Of a DNA stretch of 64,000 nucleotides, positions 25,899 to 34,647 are shown in pieces. The translations under genes were made by a program, and so were the position numbers. Each line of letters opens with the position of its first letter. Within the stretch, counting starts at the first letter, position 1. The stretch comes from JBOGXA01 sp050694175 (lineage in GTDB: Bacteria > Actinomycetota > CADDZG01 > WHSQ01). The stretch lies in NCBI GenBank assembly GCA_050694175.1, contig JBOGXA010000005.1, positions 62,001-126,000 of the forward strand. The letters run 5' to 3'. Below the pieces are notes generated by a model. The model saw only the letters and a list, made by a program, of their open reading frames with translations. It had not been told where the DNA came from and made no database searches.

Positions 25899-27505
25899 CG
25901 AAGTCGCTATCACGAGCCACTGCCGTCATGTCGCTCGGCACGATCCTGTCGCGCGTGACGGGCCTTCTGCGGATAACTGCGATCGCGGCCGCGTTCGGAG
26001 TACTCGAGTCCGGAGGTCTCTCGGACACGTACAACTTGGCCAACACCGCTCCCAACATCGTTTATGAGCTGGTACTGGGCGGAATCCTCACCTCGGTCTT
26101 CGTCCCGGTGTTTGTCGAGCTGTTGGCCAAGGAAGGCAAGGAGCGCGCCTGGGAAGTTGCAAGCGCCGTCATCAACATCTCTCTCGTTGTTCTAGTCGCC
26201 ATCTCGGCCCTCGGCATCCTGGCGGCACCGCTCATCACCCGTCTTTATTCGAGCGGACTGGAGGGCACGGCCGAGCAGATCGCCCACCAAAAGGAGAGCC
26301 TGACTTTCCTGCTGCGCCTGTTCATCCCGCAGATCATCTTCTACGGGCTGACCGCGATCACAGCCGGATTGCTCAACGCCCACAAACGGTTCGGTGCGCC
26401 GATGTACACACCGGTTTTGAACAACCTCGCGGTCATCGCCGTCTTCCTTGCTTTTCGTCAGGCGTACCCAACCGTGACGGTCGGAGCGGTGACGACGACG
26501 CAATTGTGGATTGTGGGCGTGGGCACGACCGCCGGAGTAGCGCTAATGGCAATCGCCCAACTTCCGTTTCTGCGCGGACTGGGGCGCTATCGATTCAGTC
26601 TCTCTCTGCGGCATCCATCCGTGGGGAAGCTCGCCCGGCTCTCAGTCTTCGTCGTCGGGTACGTGATCGCGAATCAGATCGGTTACCTGATCGTTCAGTG
26701 GCTCGCCTACAGAGAGACGGGTGACTACACCGCGTACGTCTTTGCCTTCGCGTTCTTCATGCTTCCGCACGGCCTCTTCGCGGTTTCGATAATCACCGCG
26801 TTGCTGCCCGATATGAGCGGTCACGCATCGGCCGAGCGCTGGGGCGAGTTCGTGGACCGGCTATCCACCGGCATCCGAACCACGGCTTTCCTGGTCTTCC
26901 CCGCGGCAATCGGTTACTTCGTCCTGGGTGAGGGAATCGTCCGACTCCTCATCGAGTACGGGAGGATGAGCAACGCGTCGACAGAGCTGGTGGCCGGCGT
27001 GCTGCGGTTCTTCGTTCTGGGCTTGCTTCCGTTCTCGTTGTTCCAGCTCTTCCTCCGCGCCTTTTACGCGCTGCAGGATACGAAGACACCCTTCCTGATC
27101 AATTGCGCAGCGGTTGCGCTCAACACGGCGATCAACTTCCCGCTGTACGCATGGCTGGGCGCCCGGGGCCTCGCCGCCGGTCACGCGCTCGCCTACTGGT
27201 TCGGAGCAACCGTGCAGGGGCGCTCGCTGGCGCGCCGGCTGGGGGGCCTTGACGGGCGCAGGGTGGGCCGTTCGCTCGCCCGGATAATGGCCGCAGCCGG
27301 GCTCATGGGGGCGGTCGTTTGGGGGGTCTGGCGCGTGCTGGAGACGACCCTCGACCCGGCGGGACTTCTGGAGGAGGCCCTGGCCGTGGGGGTTCCGGTG
27401 ACGGTGGGAGCGGTCGCGTACCTCCTTCTGGCGCGCCTACTCGGGATCGAGGAACTCGACCACGTGAGGAGCCTGGTCGCGCGCCGGGTGAGACCCACCG
27501 GATAG
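25895..27505 (+). CDS. murJ: Lipid II flippase MurJ (no fused kinase domain)
   Basis: Flips lipid II across the membrane for peptidoglycan synthesis. The 536 residues contain about 14 hydrophobic segments. MSLGTILSRVTGLLRITAIAAAFG and SDTYNLANTAPNIVYELVLGGILTSVFVPVF are the MOP/MviN signatures, and the essential Arg-rich loop region is present. The TTG start overlaps the DUF6049-like gene by four bases. In mycobacteria MurJ is fused to a pseudokinase and a sugar-binding-like domain. Here it ends after the transporter, and a separate kinase gene lies 558 bases downstream. Confidence 0.92.
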   Translation: MTKSLSRATAVMSLGTILSRVTGLLRITAIAAAFGVLESGGLSDTYNLANTAPNIVYELVLGGILTSVFVPVFVELLAKEGKERAWEVASAVINISLVVLVAISALGILAAPLITRLYSSGLEGTAEQIAHQKESLTFLLRLFIPQIIFYGLTAITAGLLNAHKRFGAPMYTPVLNNLAVIAVFLAFRQAYPTVTVGAVTTTQLWIVGVGTTAGVALMAIAQLPFLRGLGRYRFSLSLRHPSVGKLARLSVFVVGYVIANQIGYLIVQWLAYRETGDYTAYVFAFAFFMLPHGLFAVSIITALLPDMSGHASAERWGEFVDRLSTGIRTTAFLVFPAAIGYFVLGEGIVRLLIEYGRMSNASTELVAGVLRFFVLGLLPFSLFQLFLRAFYALQDTKTPFLINCAAVALNTAINFPLYAWLGARGLAAGHALAYWFGATVQGRSLARRLGGLDGRRVGRSLARIMAAAGLMGAVVWGVWRVLETTLDPAGLLEEALAVGVPVTVGAVAYLLLARLLGIEELDHVRSLVARRVRPTG

Positions 27506-27548
27506 CCCGCCAGAAGGAGGGGGTTCGGGGGAACCAGTGAGGCGGGCT
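27504..27548 (+). repeat. Copy 1 of an interspersed GGTTC-G4-GAACC repeat, hairpin after murJ
   Basis: AGCCCGCC (27504-27511) pairs with GGCGGGCT (27541-27548), and inside them GGTTC-GGGG-GAACC (27522-27535) forms a second hairpin. About 34 bases (27517-27550) match copy 2 at the end of parA with one mismatch and one indel. Another GGTTCCCCCG half-unit follows at 27560. It could end the murJ transcript, but the reappearance elsewhere marks it as a repeat. Confidence 0.55.
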
Positions 27549-27667
27549 GGGTCGCCGGGGTTCCCCCGACGGAGAGCGGGGAGCCCGAAGGGCAACCCGC
27601 TCGGAGGGGGCGAATTCGGTCTCGGCCACCGGTTCAGAAGGGGCTGAGCGCGTCCGATAAAGATGCC

Positions 27668-28051
27668 GTGAAACTTAACGAACGAGGAATCATTGCCGAC
27701 TGGCTGGTGAAGCTGCTTGCGGGCCTCGCCATCGCAGGCGTTGTCATATTCGACGTCGGCTCGGTACTGGTGAACTTCTTCACTCTCGACTCAACTGCCG
27801 ATGACATCGCCACGGAGATCATCCACTCGCTCACCACCAAGGAAATCAACGCCACCCAGCACGACATCGAGGCAAAGGCCGAGGAGCTCGCATACGAGGC
27901 CGAGGTCCGGCTGGTGAGGGCCGAACTCGACCCCGAGGGCGTTCTTCACATCAGGCTCCGGAGGACCGCCTCCACCCTGGTCGTCACGCGAATCGGCCCC
28001 ATCGAGGACTGGGCCGTGGCAACCGCGAACGCAGACGCCGCCACCTCGTAG
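27668..28051 (+). CDS. Small single-pass membrane protein of unknown function
   Basis: A 127-residue protein with one N-terminal membrane helix (DWLVKLLAGLAIAGVVIFDVG, about 11-31) and a hydrophilic domain of alternating helix and strand. It starts at GTG. It sits between murJ and the Ser/Thr kinase gene and ends 11 bases before it, so the three may form one unit. The conserved-looking stretch FFTLDSTADDIATEI resembles the start of TadE/TadG-like soluble parts, but I cannot assign a family. Confidence 0.5.
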   Translation: MKLNERGIIADWLVKLLAGLAIAGVVIFDVGSVLVNFFTLDSTADDIATEIIHSLTTKEINATQHDIEAKAEELAYEAEVRLVRAELDPEGVLHIRLRRTASTLVVTRIGPIEDWAVATANADAATS

Positions 28052-28062
28052 CATTCCCTTCC

Positions 28063-29544
28063 ATGTCATCCGGAGCTAGGACGACCCTGGCCGGTCGTTA
28101 CGTGCTCGAGTCCCTCATCGCAACCGGAGGGATGGGGCGCGTGTGGAAGGCGCGCGACGAGGTGCTGGCGCGGCCGGTGGCCATCAAGATCCTCCACGAC
28201 CACCTGGCAGAAGACGAAGCCTTCATCGCTCGGTTCAGGCGGGAGGCGATGGCGGCCGCAAGACTCACCCATCCCCACATCGTTGCCATCTACGACACAG
28301 GCTCTCAGGCAGACGACGAAGGTACTCACCGGCACTACATAGTGATGGAGAACTGCGGAGGTGGAACTCTGGCAACCCGGAGGGACTCGGGGCCGATGCC
28401 TGCCGACGAGGTGATCGCCTTCGGGCGGTCGATCTGCGAAGCGCTCGAATACGCCCACCGTCACGACGTCGTCCACCGTGACATCAAGCCGGAAAACGTG
28501 CTGATAACCGAGGACGGCACTCTCAAGGTGGGCGACTTCGGTATCGCCAAGGCGGCCTTCGCGACGGGCGACCTGACTTCCACGGGCTCGATCCTGGGAA
28601 CCGTCGCCTACATCTCGCCGGAGCAGGCGCAGGGACTCACGCCCGACGCGCGCTCTGATCTCTACTCGCTCGGCGTGCTGCTCTATGAACTCGTGACGGG
28701 TCGCCCCCCCTTCGCCGCCGACACCCAGATCGCGACCGCCATGATGCACGTCCGGGAGCCGCCTGCCCCGCCGCGCAGCATCCGGGCGGACGTCCCCCGC
28801 ACGCTCGATGCCGTGTTGATGAAGGCGCTCGAGAAGGACCCCGACCACCGGTATGGCTCGGCCGCCGAGATGGCGACTGCGCTGGACTCGGCCGGCGGAG
28901 GGGCGACCTCGGTTCTGGCCGCGGCCACTCCGGACGTGCGTTCCCACGGACCTCCGCCACCGTCGGCCCGGCCCGGCGAACGAACGGAGCTCAGATGGGT
29001 GGCGCCCGTACTGGGCATCGTCGCGGTCGTCGCCCTTCTGGCAATCCTTATCCCACAGTTCCTCGCTCCCGACGACGGCGCTCGATCGAATGGGGCCGGC
29101 GGGTCGAACGGCGGGTCGGAGCTCCAGGTCGAGAGCGTCGCCGACTTCGATCCACCTCCAGGAGACGGGTCCGAGCATGCCGACGAGGTCAACCTCGCGA
29201 TCGACGGCAGGCCGGGGACCTCGTGGACCACGGAGAATTACAGTTCGCCCCTCGACGTGTTGGGTAAGAGCGGCGTCGGCCTCGTCTTCGACCTCGGCCC
29301 CGGCGCAGAGGTCGGCAGCATCGAGATCTCGGGTCGCGCGGGGACCGTAGAGGTGCGGGCGGGAGACGACGAACCCACAACCGCGGATGACCTCGAGGTG
29401 GTCGGGGATACGTCGGTGTCCGCATCGGCCGAGATCACCCTGGAGGGCGTCGAGGCTCGCTACTGGCTCGTCTGGATCACGCGCCTGCCGGACGATACTG
29501 GGACGGCAACCATCTCAGAGGTCGCCTTCCACGGGCCTGAGTGA
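28063..29544 (+). CDS. Transmembrane Ser/Thr protein kinase with discoidin-like outer domain
   Basis: A 493-residue PknB-type kinase. The N-lobe has GGMGRVWKA and Lys42; the catalytic loop HRDIKPEN contains Asp140; DFG spans 158-160; the activation segment ends with GTVAYISPEQ. All catalytic residues are intact, so it should be active. A membrane helix runs about 312-333. The outer part (345-493) starts NLAIDGRPGTSWTTENY and includes VGLVFDLGPGAEVGSIEI, a discoidin/F5-8C-like sugar-binding fold. This kinase-TM-outer-domain order equals the C-terminal half of mycobacterial MviN/MurJ, where the kinase is a pseudokinase. It ends one base into the sigma factor start. Confidence 0.88.
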   Translation: MSSGARTTLAGRYVLESLIATGGMGRVWKARDEVLARPVAIKILHDHLAEDEAFIARFRREAMAAARLTHPHIVAIYDTGSQADDEGTHRHYIVMENCGGGTLATRRDSGPMPADEVIAFGRSICEALEYAHRHDVVHRDIKPENVLITEDGTLKVGDFGIAKAAFATGDLTSTGSILGTVAYISPEQAQGLTPDARSDLYSLGVLLYELVTGRPPFAADTQIATAMMHVREPPAPPRSIRADVPRTLDAVLMKALEKDPDHRYGSAAEMATALDSAGGGATSVLAAATPDVRSHGPPPPSARPGERTELRWVAPVLGIVAVVALLAILIPQFLAPDDGARSNGAGGSNGGSELQVESVADFDPPPGDGSEHADEVNLAIDGRPGTSWTTENYSSPLDVLGKSGVGLVFDLGPGAEVGSIEISGRAGTVEVRAGDDEPTTADDLEVVGDTSVSASAEITLEGVEARYWLVWITRLPDDTGTATISEVAFHGPE

Positions 29545-30107
29545 TGCTCAACGACGAACGGAACGATAGCGAGCTGGTGGAACGTTTCCGGAATGGAGAC
29601 GAATCCGCTTTCACCGCGCTCGTTCGCCGGCACGAGGAACGCATCTTCGGGCTGGCAATGCGGATGACCGGGGAGCGCTCGGACGCACTCGACGCGACGC
29701 AAGACGCATTCGTTCAGGCATTCCGGCGCGCCGCCGATTTCAGGGGGGATAGCTCGTTCGGCACCTGGCTGTACCGCATCGGGATCAACTCGTGCAAGGA
29801 CGTACTCCGCAAGAGGAAGCGGACGCCGGTGCCCACCGAGCAGCTCCCCGACTCAGGCAACCCATCGTCGGTCGAGGACGCGGTAACAGCGCGCGTCGAT
29901 TTGTCCAGGGCGCTCCAGGAGCTACCCGAAGAGTACCGGGAAGCCGTCTGCATGCACGACCTCGGCGGCATCCCCTACGAGGAGATCGCCACTCTGACCG
30001 GGGTCGCGGTCGGGACCGTCAAATCGCGAATCAGCCGGGGTCGACGTCGACTTGCCGAGCTCCTGGAACATCCGAGGGGCGCGGCTCCGTCCAAGGATGT
30101 GACATGA
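29544..30107 (+). CDS. sigM: ECF sigma factor (SigM-like)
   Basis: About 187 residues. Region 2 reads ALVRRHEERIFGLAMRMTG then DALDATQDAFVQAFRRAADFRGDSSFGTWLYRIGINSC; region 4 reads LPEEYREAVCMHDLGGIPYEEIATLTGVAVGTVKSRISRGRRRL, a textbook ECF layout. Position, directly between murJ/kinase and trxB, equals SigM (Rv3911) of mycobacteria. The ATG overlaps the kinase stop (TGATG), and the next gene overlaps by ATGA. It probably controls envelope or redox stress genes; the target promoters are not known here. Confidence 0.9.
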   Translation: MLNDERNDSELVERFRNGDESAFTALVRRHEERIFGLAMRMTGERSDALDATQDAFVQAFRRAADFRGDSSFGTWLYRIGINSCKDVLRKRKRTPVPTEQLPDSGNPSSVEDAVTARVDLSRALQELPEEYREAVCMHDLGGIPYEEIATLTGVAVGTVKSRISRGRRRLAELLEHPRGAAPSKDVT

Positions 30108-31003
30108 ACACCAATCTCACCCACGAACGCTGCTCAGAGCTGTTGCGCCCGTACGTCCAGGGCGAGCTCGCGGACGACGATCGGGCCGCGGTGGCCGGTC
30201 ATCTTGAGTCGTGTGCCGATTGTCGGAAGGAGCTGGCGGGGCTGAATGCCCTGCTCGACTACCCGCATGAGGGGTTGACCGGCACCGAAGTGGTGCGGCT
30301 CGATCGAGGGATCGCGGCCGTTATGGGGGCCGACCGGCGCCGCGCTGCCACGATCATCCCTCTTCCACCTCGTAAGGAATCCCGGAGCGGGATGGCCGGA
30401 GTGGTCTTCGGGGCGGCCGCCGCCTTGCTGGTGGTCGCCGTGGCCATCGGCTCGTTGATGACCGCAGGGACCGACGAGGGCGACGACTCAGGTGGAGAAG
30501 CGGCCGTGACCGGAGAAGACGCGGGGGGCGGAGCCGCTCCCGAGGGTCCCCGTCCGGTCTTCGGCGGCGAACATCAGCGTGCGTTCGCCGCCCAGGACCA
30601 GGCCGAACCTGAGGCGTCGCGCAACGCAAAGTCGTTGAGCAGGCTCGCAGAAAGCGACCTGGCGCGGCTCGGTGGAAGCGCGCTGTTCGGCCAATTCGCA
30701 GACTCATACGACACCGAGGATGCCGCCGTCCTCCAGGACCGGTTCGTCGCCGTCCTCGCGCGGGGTGCCGGAGACGACGCCGGCACGGTCACGCTCTGTA
30801 CGCGCAACGTCCTGGAGGCGAGCACCGGCCCTGCACTCCCGGTCGCCGGGAGATTCGGCCGCTTCGAGGGAGAGTCCGCACTCGTGCTCGGATTCGTCTA
30901 CACAGACCAGCCGGAGGGCGCGCTCGACCGCTACAGCATCTGGGTGTTTGCGCGCGGCACATGCGATACCCCACTCAGCACAGCGGCCGGCAACGTCCGC
31001 TGA
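30104..31003 (+). CDS. Zinc-finger anti-sigma factor
   Basis: A 299-residue membrane anti-sigma. The N-terminal ZAS domain has the cysteines and His of HLESCADC (residues 29-36) after the CSELLRPYVQGELADDDRAAVAG helix. One membrane helix lies about 90-115 (GMAGVVFGAAAALLVVAVAIG). The long outer part (about 180 residues, Asp/Glu/Gly-rich near the membrane, then a folded segment) has no recognised domain. It is coupled to the sigma gene by ATGA overlap; it corresponds in place to Rv3912 (RsmA-like). Confidence 0.82.
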   Translation: MNTNLTHERCSELLRPYVQGELADDDRAAVAGHLESCADCRKELAGLNALLDYPHEGLTGTEVVRLDRGIAAVMGADRRRAATIIPLPPRKESRSGMAGVVFGAAAALLVVAVAIGSLMTAGTDEGDDSGGEAAVTGEDAGGGAAPEGPRPVFGGEHQRAFAAQDQAEPEASRNAKSLSRLAESDLARLGGSALFGQFADSYDTEDAAVLQDRFVAVLARGAGDDAGTVTLCTRNVLEASTGPALPVAGRFGRFEGESALVLGFVYTDQPEGALDRYSIWVFARGTCDTPLSTAAGNVR

Positions 31004-31059
31004 CCAGGCTCGGGAATTGCCTCCCGCAGGTGGCGGTTCGATAAGGTGAGGCGATAAAA

Positions 31060-31986
31060 ATGACCGACGTACGAGACGTAATCATCCTTGGATCCGGACC
31101 CGCGGGGCTGACGGCAGCCGTCTACTCGGCGCGCGCCAACCTTCGTCCTCTCATCATCGAGGGCATCGACGCGGGCGGCCAACTCATGCTGACCACCGAC
31201 GTCGAGAACTACCCCGGCTTCGTTGACGGGATCATGGGCCCAGAGTTGATGGAGCGGATGCGTAAGCAGGCCGCCCGCTTCGGTGCCGAATACCTGACCG
31301 AGGATGTGACGGCCGTCGACTTCTCGAGTCGCCCCTTCGCCGTCACCACCGGCAGTTCCACATATCTGGCCAAAACCGTGCTCATTGCCACGGGGGCGTC
31401 GGCGCGAATGTTGGGCATCCCGGGTGAGCGCGAGCTGCTCGGCCATGGAGTTTCAACGTGTGCGACGTGCGACGGATTCTTCTTCCGAGACAAGGAGATC
31501 GCGGTCGTGGGGGGAGGCGATTCGGCGATGGAAGAGGCGATCTTCCTCACGAAGTTCGCGACCAAGGTATCGGTTGTCCATCGGCGCTCGGAGCTCCGTG
31601 CCTCGAAGATCCTGCAGGACCGCGCGTTTGGCAACGACAAGATCGACTTCATCTGGGATTCTCTGGTCACGAGGATCTCGGGCAACGGCACTGTGGAGAG
31701 CATCCACATCGAGAATGTGGTGGAGGGCGGCGAACGCGACCTCGACGTCTCCGGGTTGTTCGTGGCAATCGGTCACACCCCGAACACGTCACTTTTCGAG
31801 GGGCAGCTCGAACTCGACGGCGGATACATCGTGACGCCCGGATCCAGCACCGAGACCTCGGTTCCTGGGGTCTTCGCCGCCGGGGACGTCGTCGATTTCC
31901 GCTACCGCCAGGCGATCTCCGCCGCCGGCCTCGGTTGCATGGCGTCGATCGACGCCGAACGCTGGCTCGAGGCCAACCGTCTATAG
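31060..31986 (+). CDS. trxB: Thioredoxin reductase
   Basis: FAD-dependent NADPH:thioredoxin oxidoreductase, 308 residues, usual size. FAD loop ILGSGPAGLTAAVYSARA (9-26), redox motif CATC at 134-137, NADPH loop VGGGDSAMEEA (about 151-161) and the C-terminal GVFAAGDVVDFRYRQAISAAG. In mycobacteria trxC follows directly. Here an M23 peptidase gene follows, and a thioredoxin gene is found only at 60.8 kb. Confidence 0.96.
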   Translation: MTDVRDVIILGSGPAGLTAAVYSARANLRPLIIEGIDAGGQLMLTTDVENYPGFVDGIMGPELMERMRKQAARFGAEYLTEDVTAVDFSSRPFAVTTGSSTYLAKTVLIATGASARMLGIPGERELLGHGVSTCATCDGFFFRDKEIAVVGGGDSAMEEAIFLTKFATKVSVVHRRSELRASKILQDRAFGNDKIDFIWDSLVTRISGNGTVESIHIENVVEGGERDLDVSGLFVAIGHTPNTSLFEGQLELDGGYIVTPGSSTETSVPGVFAAGDVVDFRYRQAISAAGLGCMASIDAERWLEANRL

Positions 31987-32009
31987 GTCGTCTTCAAAGA
32001 CCGACGCAA

Positions 32010-32600
32010 ATGACCAAGAGAATCCTGACGGCGCTTGCCGTCGCTGCGCTCTTTGGCGCCCCGGCCCACGGGCGTCTGGCCCGCGTCGAACCCTCCTACC
32101 TCCCCCCGGTGCGTCACCGCGGCATGGTCTTCCCCGTGGCGCGAACCGATTGGTACTCGGTCATCAACTTCCGAGACGACTGGCATGCTCCTCGGATGCG
32201 GCTGGTCGGCAGTGTGTGGCGCCAGATCGGTGTACACGAGGGGAACGACATCTTTGCCGAGCCGGGGACGCCCGTGCGAGCGGTGCTGGGCGGGCGCGTC
32301 GAGCAACTCGGATGGACCTTCTACTCCGGATGGCGGGTGGGGATACGCGGCGATGACGGACGCTACTGGTTCTACGCTCACCTCGAGGATTTCGCCCCGG
32401 GGCTGGCACGCGGGCAGCGGGTGAGCGCGGGCGGGGACATCGGCGAGGTGGGCAACACCGGGTACTCCACCGTTCCGGGCCACTCCGATGAGTTCACGTA
32501 CCATCTGCACGTCGGGATCCAGGAACCCGGCGGAAAGTGGGTAAATCCCTATCCGTTGATGCGCCGTCTCTACGATGCCGCGGTGGAGCGGGGGCCATGA
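32010..32600 (+). CDS. M23 family zinc metallopeptidase (LytM-like)
   Basis: A 196-residue secreted endopeptidase. The signal peptide covers about 1-22 (MTKRILTALAVAALFGAPAHG). The M23 ligands are present: HEGNDIFAEPGTPV gives the H-x3-D pair and YHLHVGI gives the H-x-H pair. So it should cut peptidoglycan cross-links. The ATG at 32010 is 23 bases after trxB; the stop overlaps the amidase start by ATGA. Its place between trxB and cwlM is where trxC lies in mycobacteria. Confidence 0.88.
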   Translation: MTKRILTALAVAALFGAPAHGRLARVEPSYLPPVRHRGMVFPVARTDWYSVINFRDDWHAPRMRLVGSVWRQIGVHEGNDIFAEPGTPVRAVLGGRVEQLGWTFYSGWRVGIRGDDGRYWFYAHLEDFAPGLARGQRVSAGGDIGEVGNTGYSTVPGHSDEFTYHLHVGIQEPGGKWVNPYPLMRRLYDAAVERGP

Positions 32601-33670
32601 AGATCTTGTTGTTGAGAGAGGGTGAAAGCTCGGGCCAGGTGGCCGATGTCCAGGCCCGCCTGCGCGCTCTCGGCCTGGACATCGAAGACAGGCCGGGGCA
32701 CTTCGGACCGCAGACGACCCATGCCGTCCGCACCTTCCAGCAGCGCCGCGGCCTCCTGGCGGACGGGATTCTTGGCCCGCACACGTGGGCCGAGCTCGTC
32801 GATGCGTCGTGGCGACTTGGCGACCGGGCGCTCTACCTGCGCCATCCGCTGATGCGGGGGGACGACGTTTTGACGCTCCAGCTGCGCCTGAACGCGCTCG
32901 GTTTCGACGCCGGCCGCGAGGACGGGATCTTCGGGCCGGACACCCACCGCGCGGTGCGGGCGTTCCAGAGGGAGTACGACGTCGCGGAGGACGGGATCGT
33001 TGGGCCGGTCAGCCTCGAAGCCGTGACCGGGCTCCGGGTCGAGCGAGCCGGCACGGCGGCCGTGCTGCGCGAGGAGATTCGCCTCCAGGATCAGCCCGGC
33101 ATTCATCGAGCGCTCATCGTCGTCGATCCGGGCCACGGCGGAGATGATTCCGGCGGGATCGGGCCCAATGCTCTGCGTGAGGCCGATGTCTGCTGGGACC
33201 TGGCCCGTCGCGTCGCCGAGCGACTGATAAGAGCGGGGGCCCGGGTGCGCTTTACCCGCACAGAAGTCGAGGGCCCCGACATCAACGAGCGGGCCGCGCG
33301 GGCTAACGACCTCGGCGCCCACCTGTTCATCGCCCTGCACCTGAACTCGCACGACGAGGGGGCCGCGCGCGGTTCCTCCACCTATTTCTTTCGAGGATCG
33401 CGGGGCGGTCAGCGTCTGGCCGAGGCCATTCAAGAGCAGATGGTGGCAATCGGACTCGACGATTGCCGCAGCCATCCGCAGTCCTATGCAGTCCTCAAGG
33501 AAACGCGTATGCCGGCGGTAATGGTGGAGCCCTGCTTCATCACAAACCCGGCCGAGGCCGCCCGCCTCGAGCACTCCGCCTTTCGCGCGGCGATAGCCGA
33601 CGCGATCGCAGGGGGCGTGCGCGCGTACTTCCGCCGTTCGGAGGTCCGGGCGGCGACTAGCGCGGGGTAA
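32597..33670 (+). CDS. cwlM: CwlM-like N-acetylmuramoyl-L-alanine amidase
   Basis: A 357-residue protein with two peptidoglycan-binding repeats (about 5-70 and 85-150: GDDVLTLQLRLNALGFDAG, FGPDTHRAVRAFQ) and a C-terminal Amidase_3 domain (175-345). The zinc and catalytic residues are present: DPGHGG, RE in LREADVCW, IALHLNSH and VEPCFITN. No signal peptide is visible, as in mycobacterial CwlM, which acts in the cytoplasm by regulating MurA and MurJ when phosphorylated. It is coupled to the M23 gene and converges with parB, overlapping its end by 14 bases. Confidence 0.88.
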   Translation: MKILLLREGESSGQVADVQARLRALGLDIEDRPGHFGPQTTHAVRTFQQRRGLLADGILGPHTWAELVDASWRLGDRALYLRHPLMRGDDVLTLQLRLNALGFDAGREDGIFGPDTHRAVRAFQREYDVAEDGIVGPVSLEAVTGLRVERAGTAAVLREEIRLQDQPGIHRALIVVDPGHGGDDSGGIGPNALREADVCWDLARRVAERLIRAGARVRFTRTEVEGPDINERAARANDLGAHLFIALHLNSHDEGAARGSSTYFFRGSRGGQRLAEAIQEQMVAIGLDDCRSHPQSYAVLKETRMPAVMVEPCFITNPAEAARLEHSAFRAAIADAIAGGVRAYFRRSEVRAATSAG

Positions 33671-34544
33671 CCCTTTCCGGGTCGCTCTTGTCTCCGGCGA
33701 TCGCCCGCACGAGCCGGTCAAGCTCTTCTAGGGAAACGAAGTCGACCACGATCCTCCCCTTGCGCTTTCCCATCTCGACGCGAACGCGCGTCTGGAGGCG
33801 ATCGGCAAGCTCTCGCTGAGCGTCCGCGACCTGGGCCGGACGCTCGACCGATTGTCCGCGTCCCCCCGGTGCCGACATCGACTGGTAGCGGCGCACCAGG
33901 TCCTCGGTTTCGCGCACCGAGAGCTTCTCGTGCGCGACGCGCCGCGCGAGACGTTCCTGAAACGGGTTGTCCGCCAGACCAAGCAGCGCGCGACCGTGCC
34001 CCGCACTCAGCGCGCGATCGACGAGCATCGCCTGGATCGATGTCGGCAGATCAAGCAATCGAAGCGCGTTCGTGATGGTGACGCGGTTGCGCTCCAAACG
34101 GCTACCGAGCTCCTCTTGCGTGAGCCCACCTTCGTCGATGAGTTGCCGGTAGGCGGCCGCCTCTTCGATGGGATTGAGATCCTCGCGATGGAGGTTCTCG
34201 ACGAGCGCTCGCTCCAGAGACCCACGCTCGTCCGCCTCCACGACGACGACCGGCACCGTGCTGAGCCCGGCAATCCGGGCCGCGCGTAACCGGCGCTCAC
34301 CGGCGATCAGCTCAAAGCGACGGTTGCGCGGACGCACGAGCAGCGGCTGCAGAACTCCGAGTCGTCGGATAGATGCTGCGAGCTCGCGAAGCGTTGCTCC
34401 GCCAAAATCAGTCCTCGGTTGCAACGGGTTGGCATCCACTTCATCCAGCGCCAGCTCGAGCAGCCCCGCGCGCTCATCGGCGTGCGGTGTCTGCGCCGGA
34501 AGGAGCGCGTCAAGCCCGCGTCCCAAACCCGATCTTTTGTTCAT
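33657..34544 (-). CDS. parB: Chromosome partitioning protein ParB
   Basis: Binds parS sites near oriC and loads SMC. 295 residues. The CTP-binding N-terminus shows PLLVRPRNRRFELIAGERRLRAARIAG, with the GERRLRA motif, followed by ENLHREDLNPIEEA. The HTH region is LTQEELGSRLERNRVTITNALRLLDLP. The C-terminal dimerisation helix is short. I chose the ATG at 34544, since the homology MNKRSGLGRGLDALLP begins there; upstream codons are within the repeat region. No parS consensus was found in the window. Confidence 0.94.
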   Translation of the reverse strand: MNKRSGLGRGLDALLPAQTPHADERAGLLELALDEVDANPLQPRTDFGGATLRELAASIRRLGVLQPLLVRPRNRRFELIAGERRLRAARIAGLSTVPVVVVEADERGSLERALVENLHREDLNPIEEAAAYRQLIDEGGLTQEELGSRLERNRVTITNALRLLDLPTSIQAMLVDRALSAGHGRALLGLADNPFQERLARRVAHEKLSVRETEDLVRRYQSMSAPGGRGQSVERPAQVADAQRELADRLQTRVRVEMGKRKGRIVVDFVSLEELDRLVRAIAGDKSDPERVTPR

Positions 34545-34568
34545 CGCGTGATGTCTTCCTTTCTTCCT

Positions 34569-34647
34569 CTCCGACCAGCCCGTCTCACTGGTTCCCCCGA
34601 ACCCCTCCCTTTCCTCGGTTCCCCCGAACCCCTCCCTTTCTCGGTTC
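34569..34647 (-). repeat. Copies 2-3 of the GGTTC-C4-GAACC repeat, at the 3' end of parA
   Basis: Two tandem 26/27-base units, GGTTCCCCCGAACCCCTCCC... at 34590-34616 and 34617-34642, followed by a third GGTTC start. Read on the minus strand, they encode the last residues of ParA (GGVRGNR-GKGGVRGNQ) and its TGA. The flank AGTGAGACGGGCTGG is shared with the copy after murJ. Each unit can fold as GGTTC/GAACC. Confidence 0.6.
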
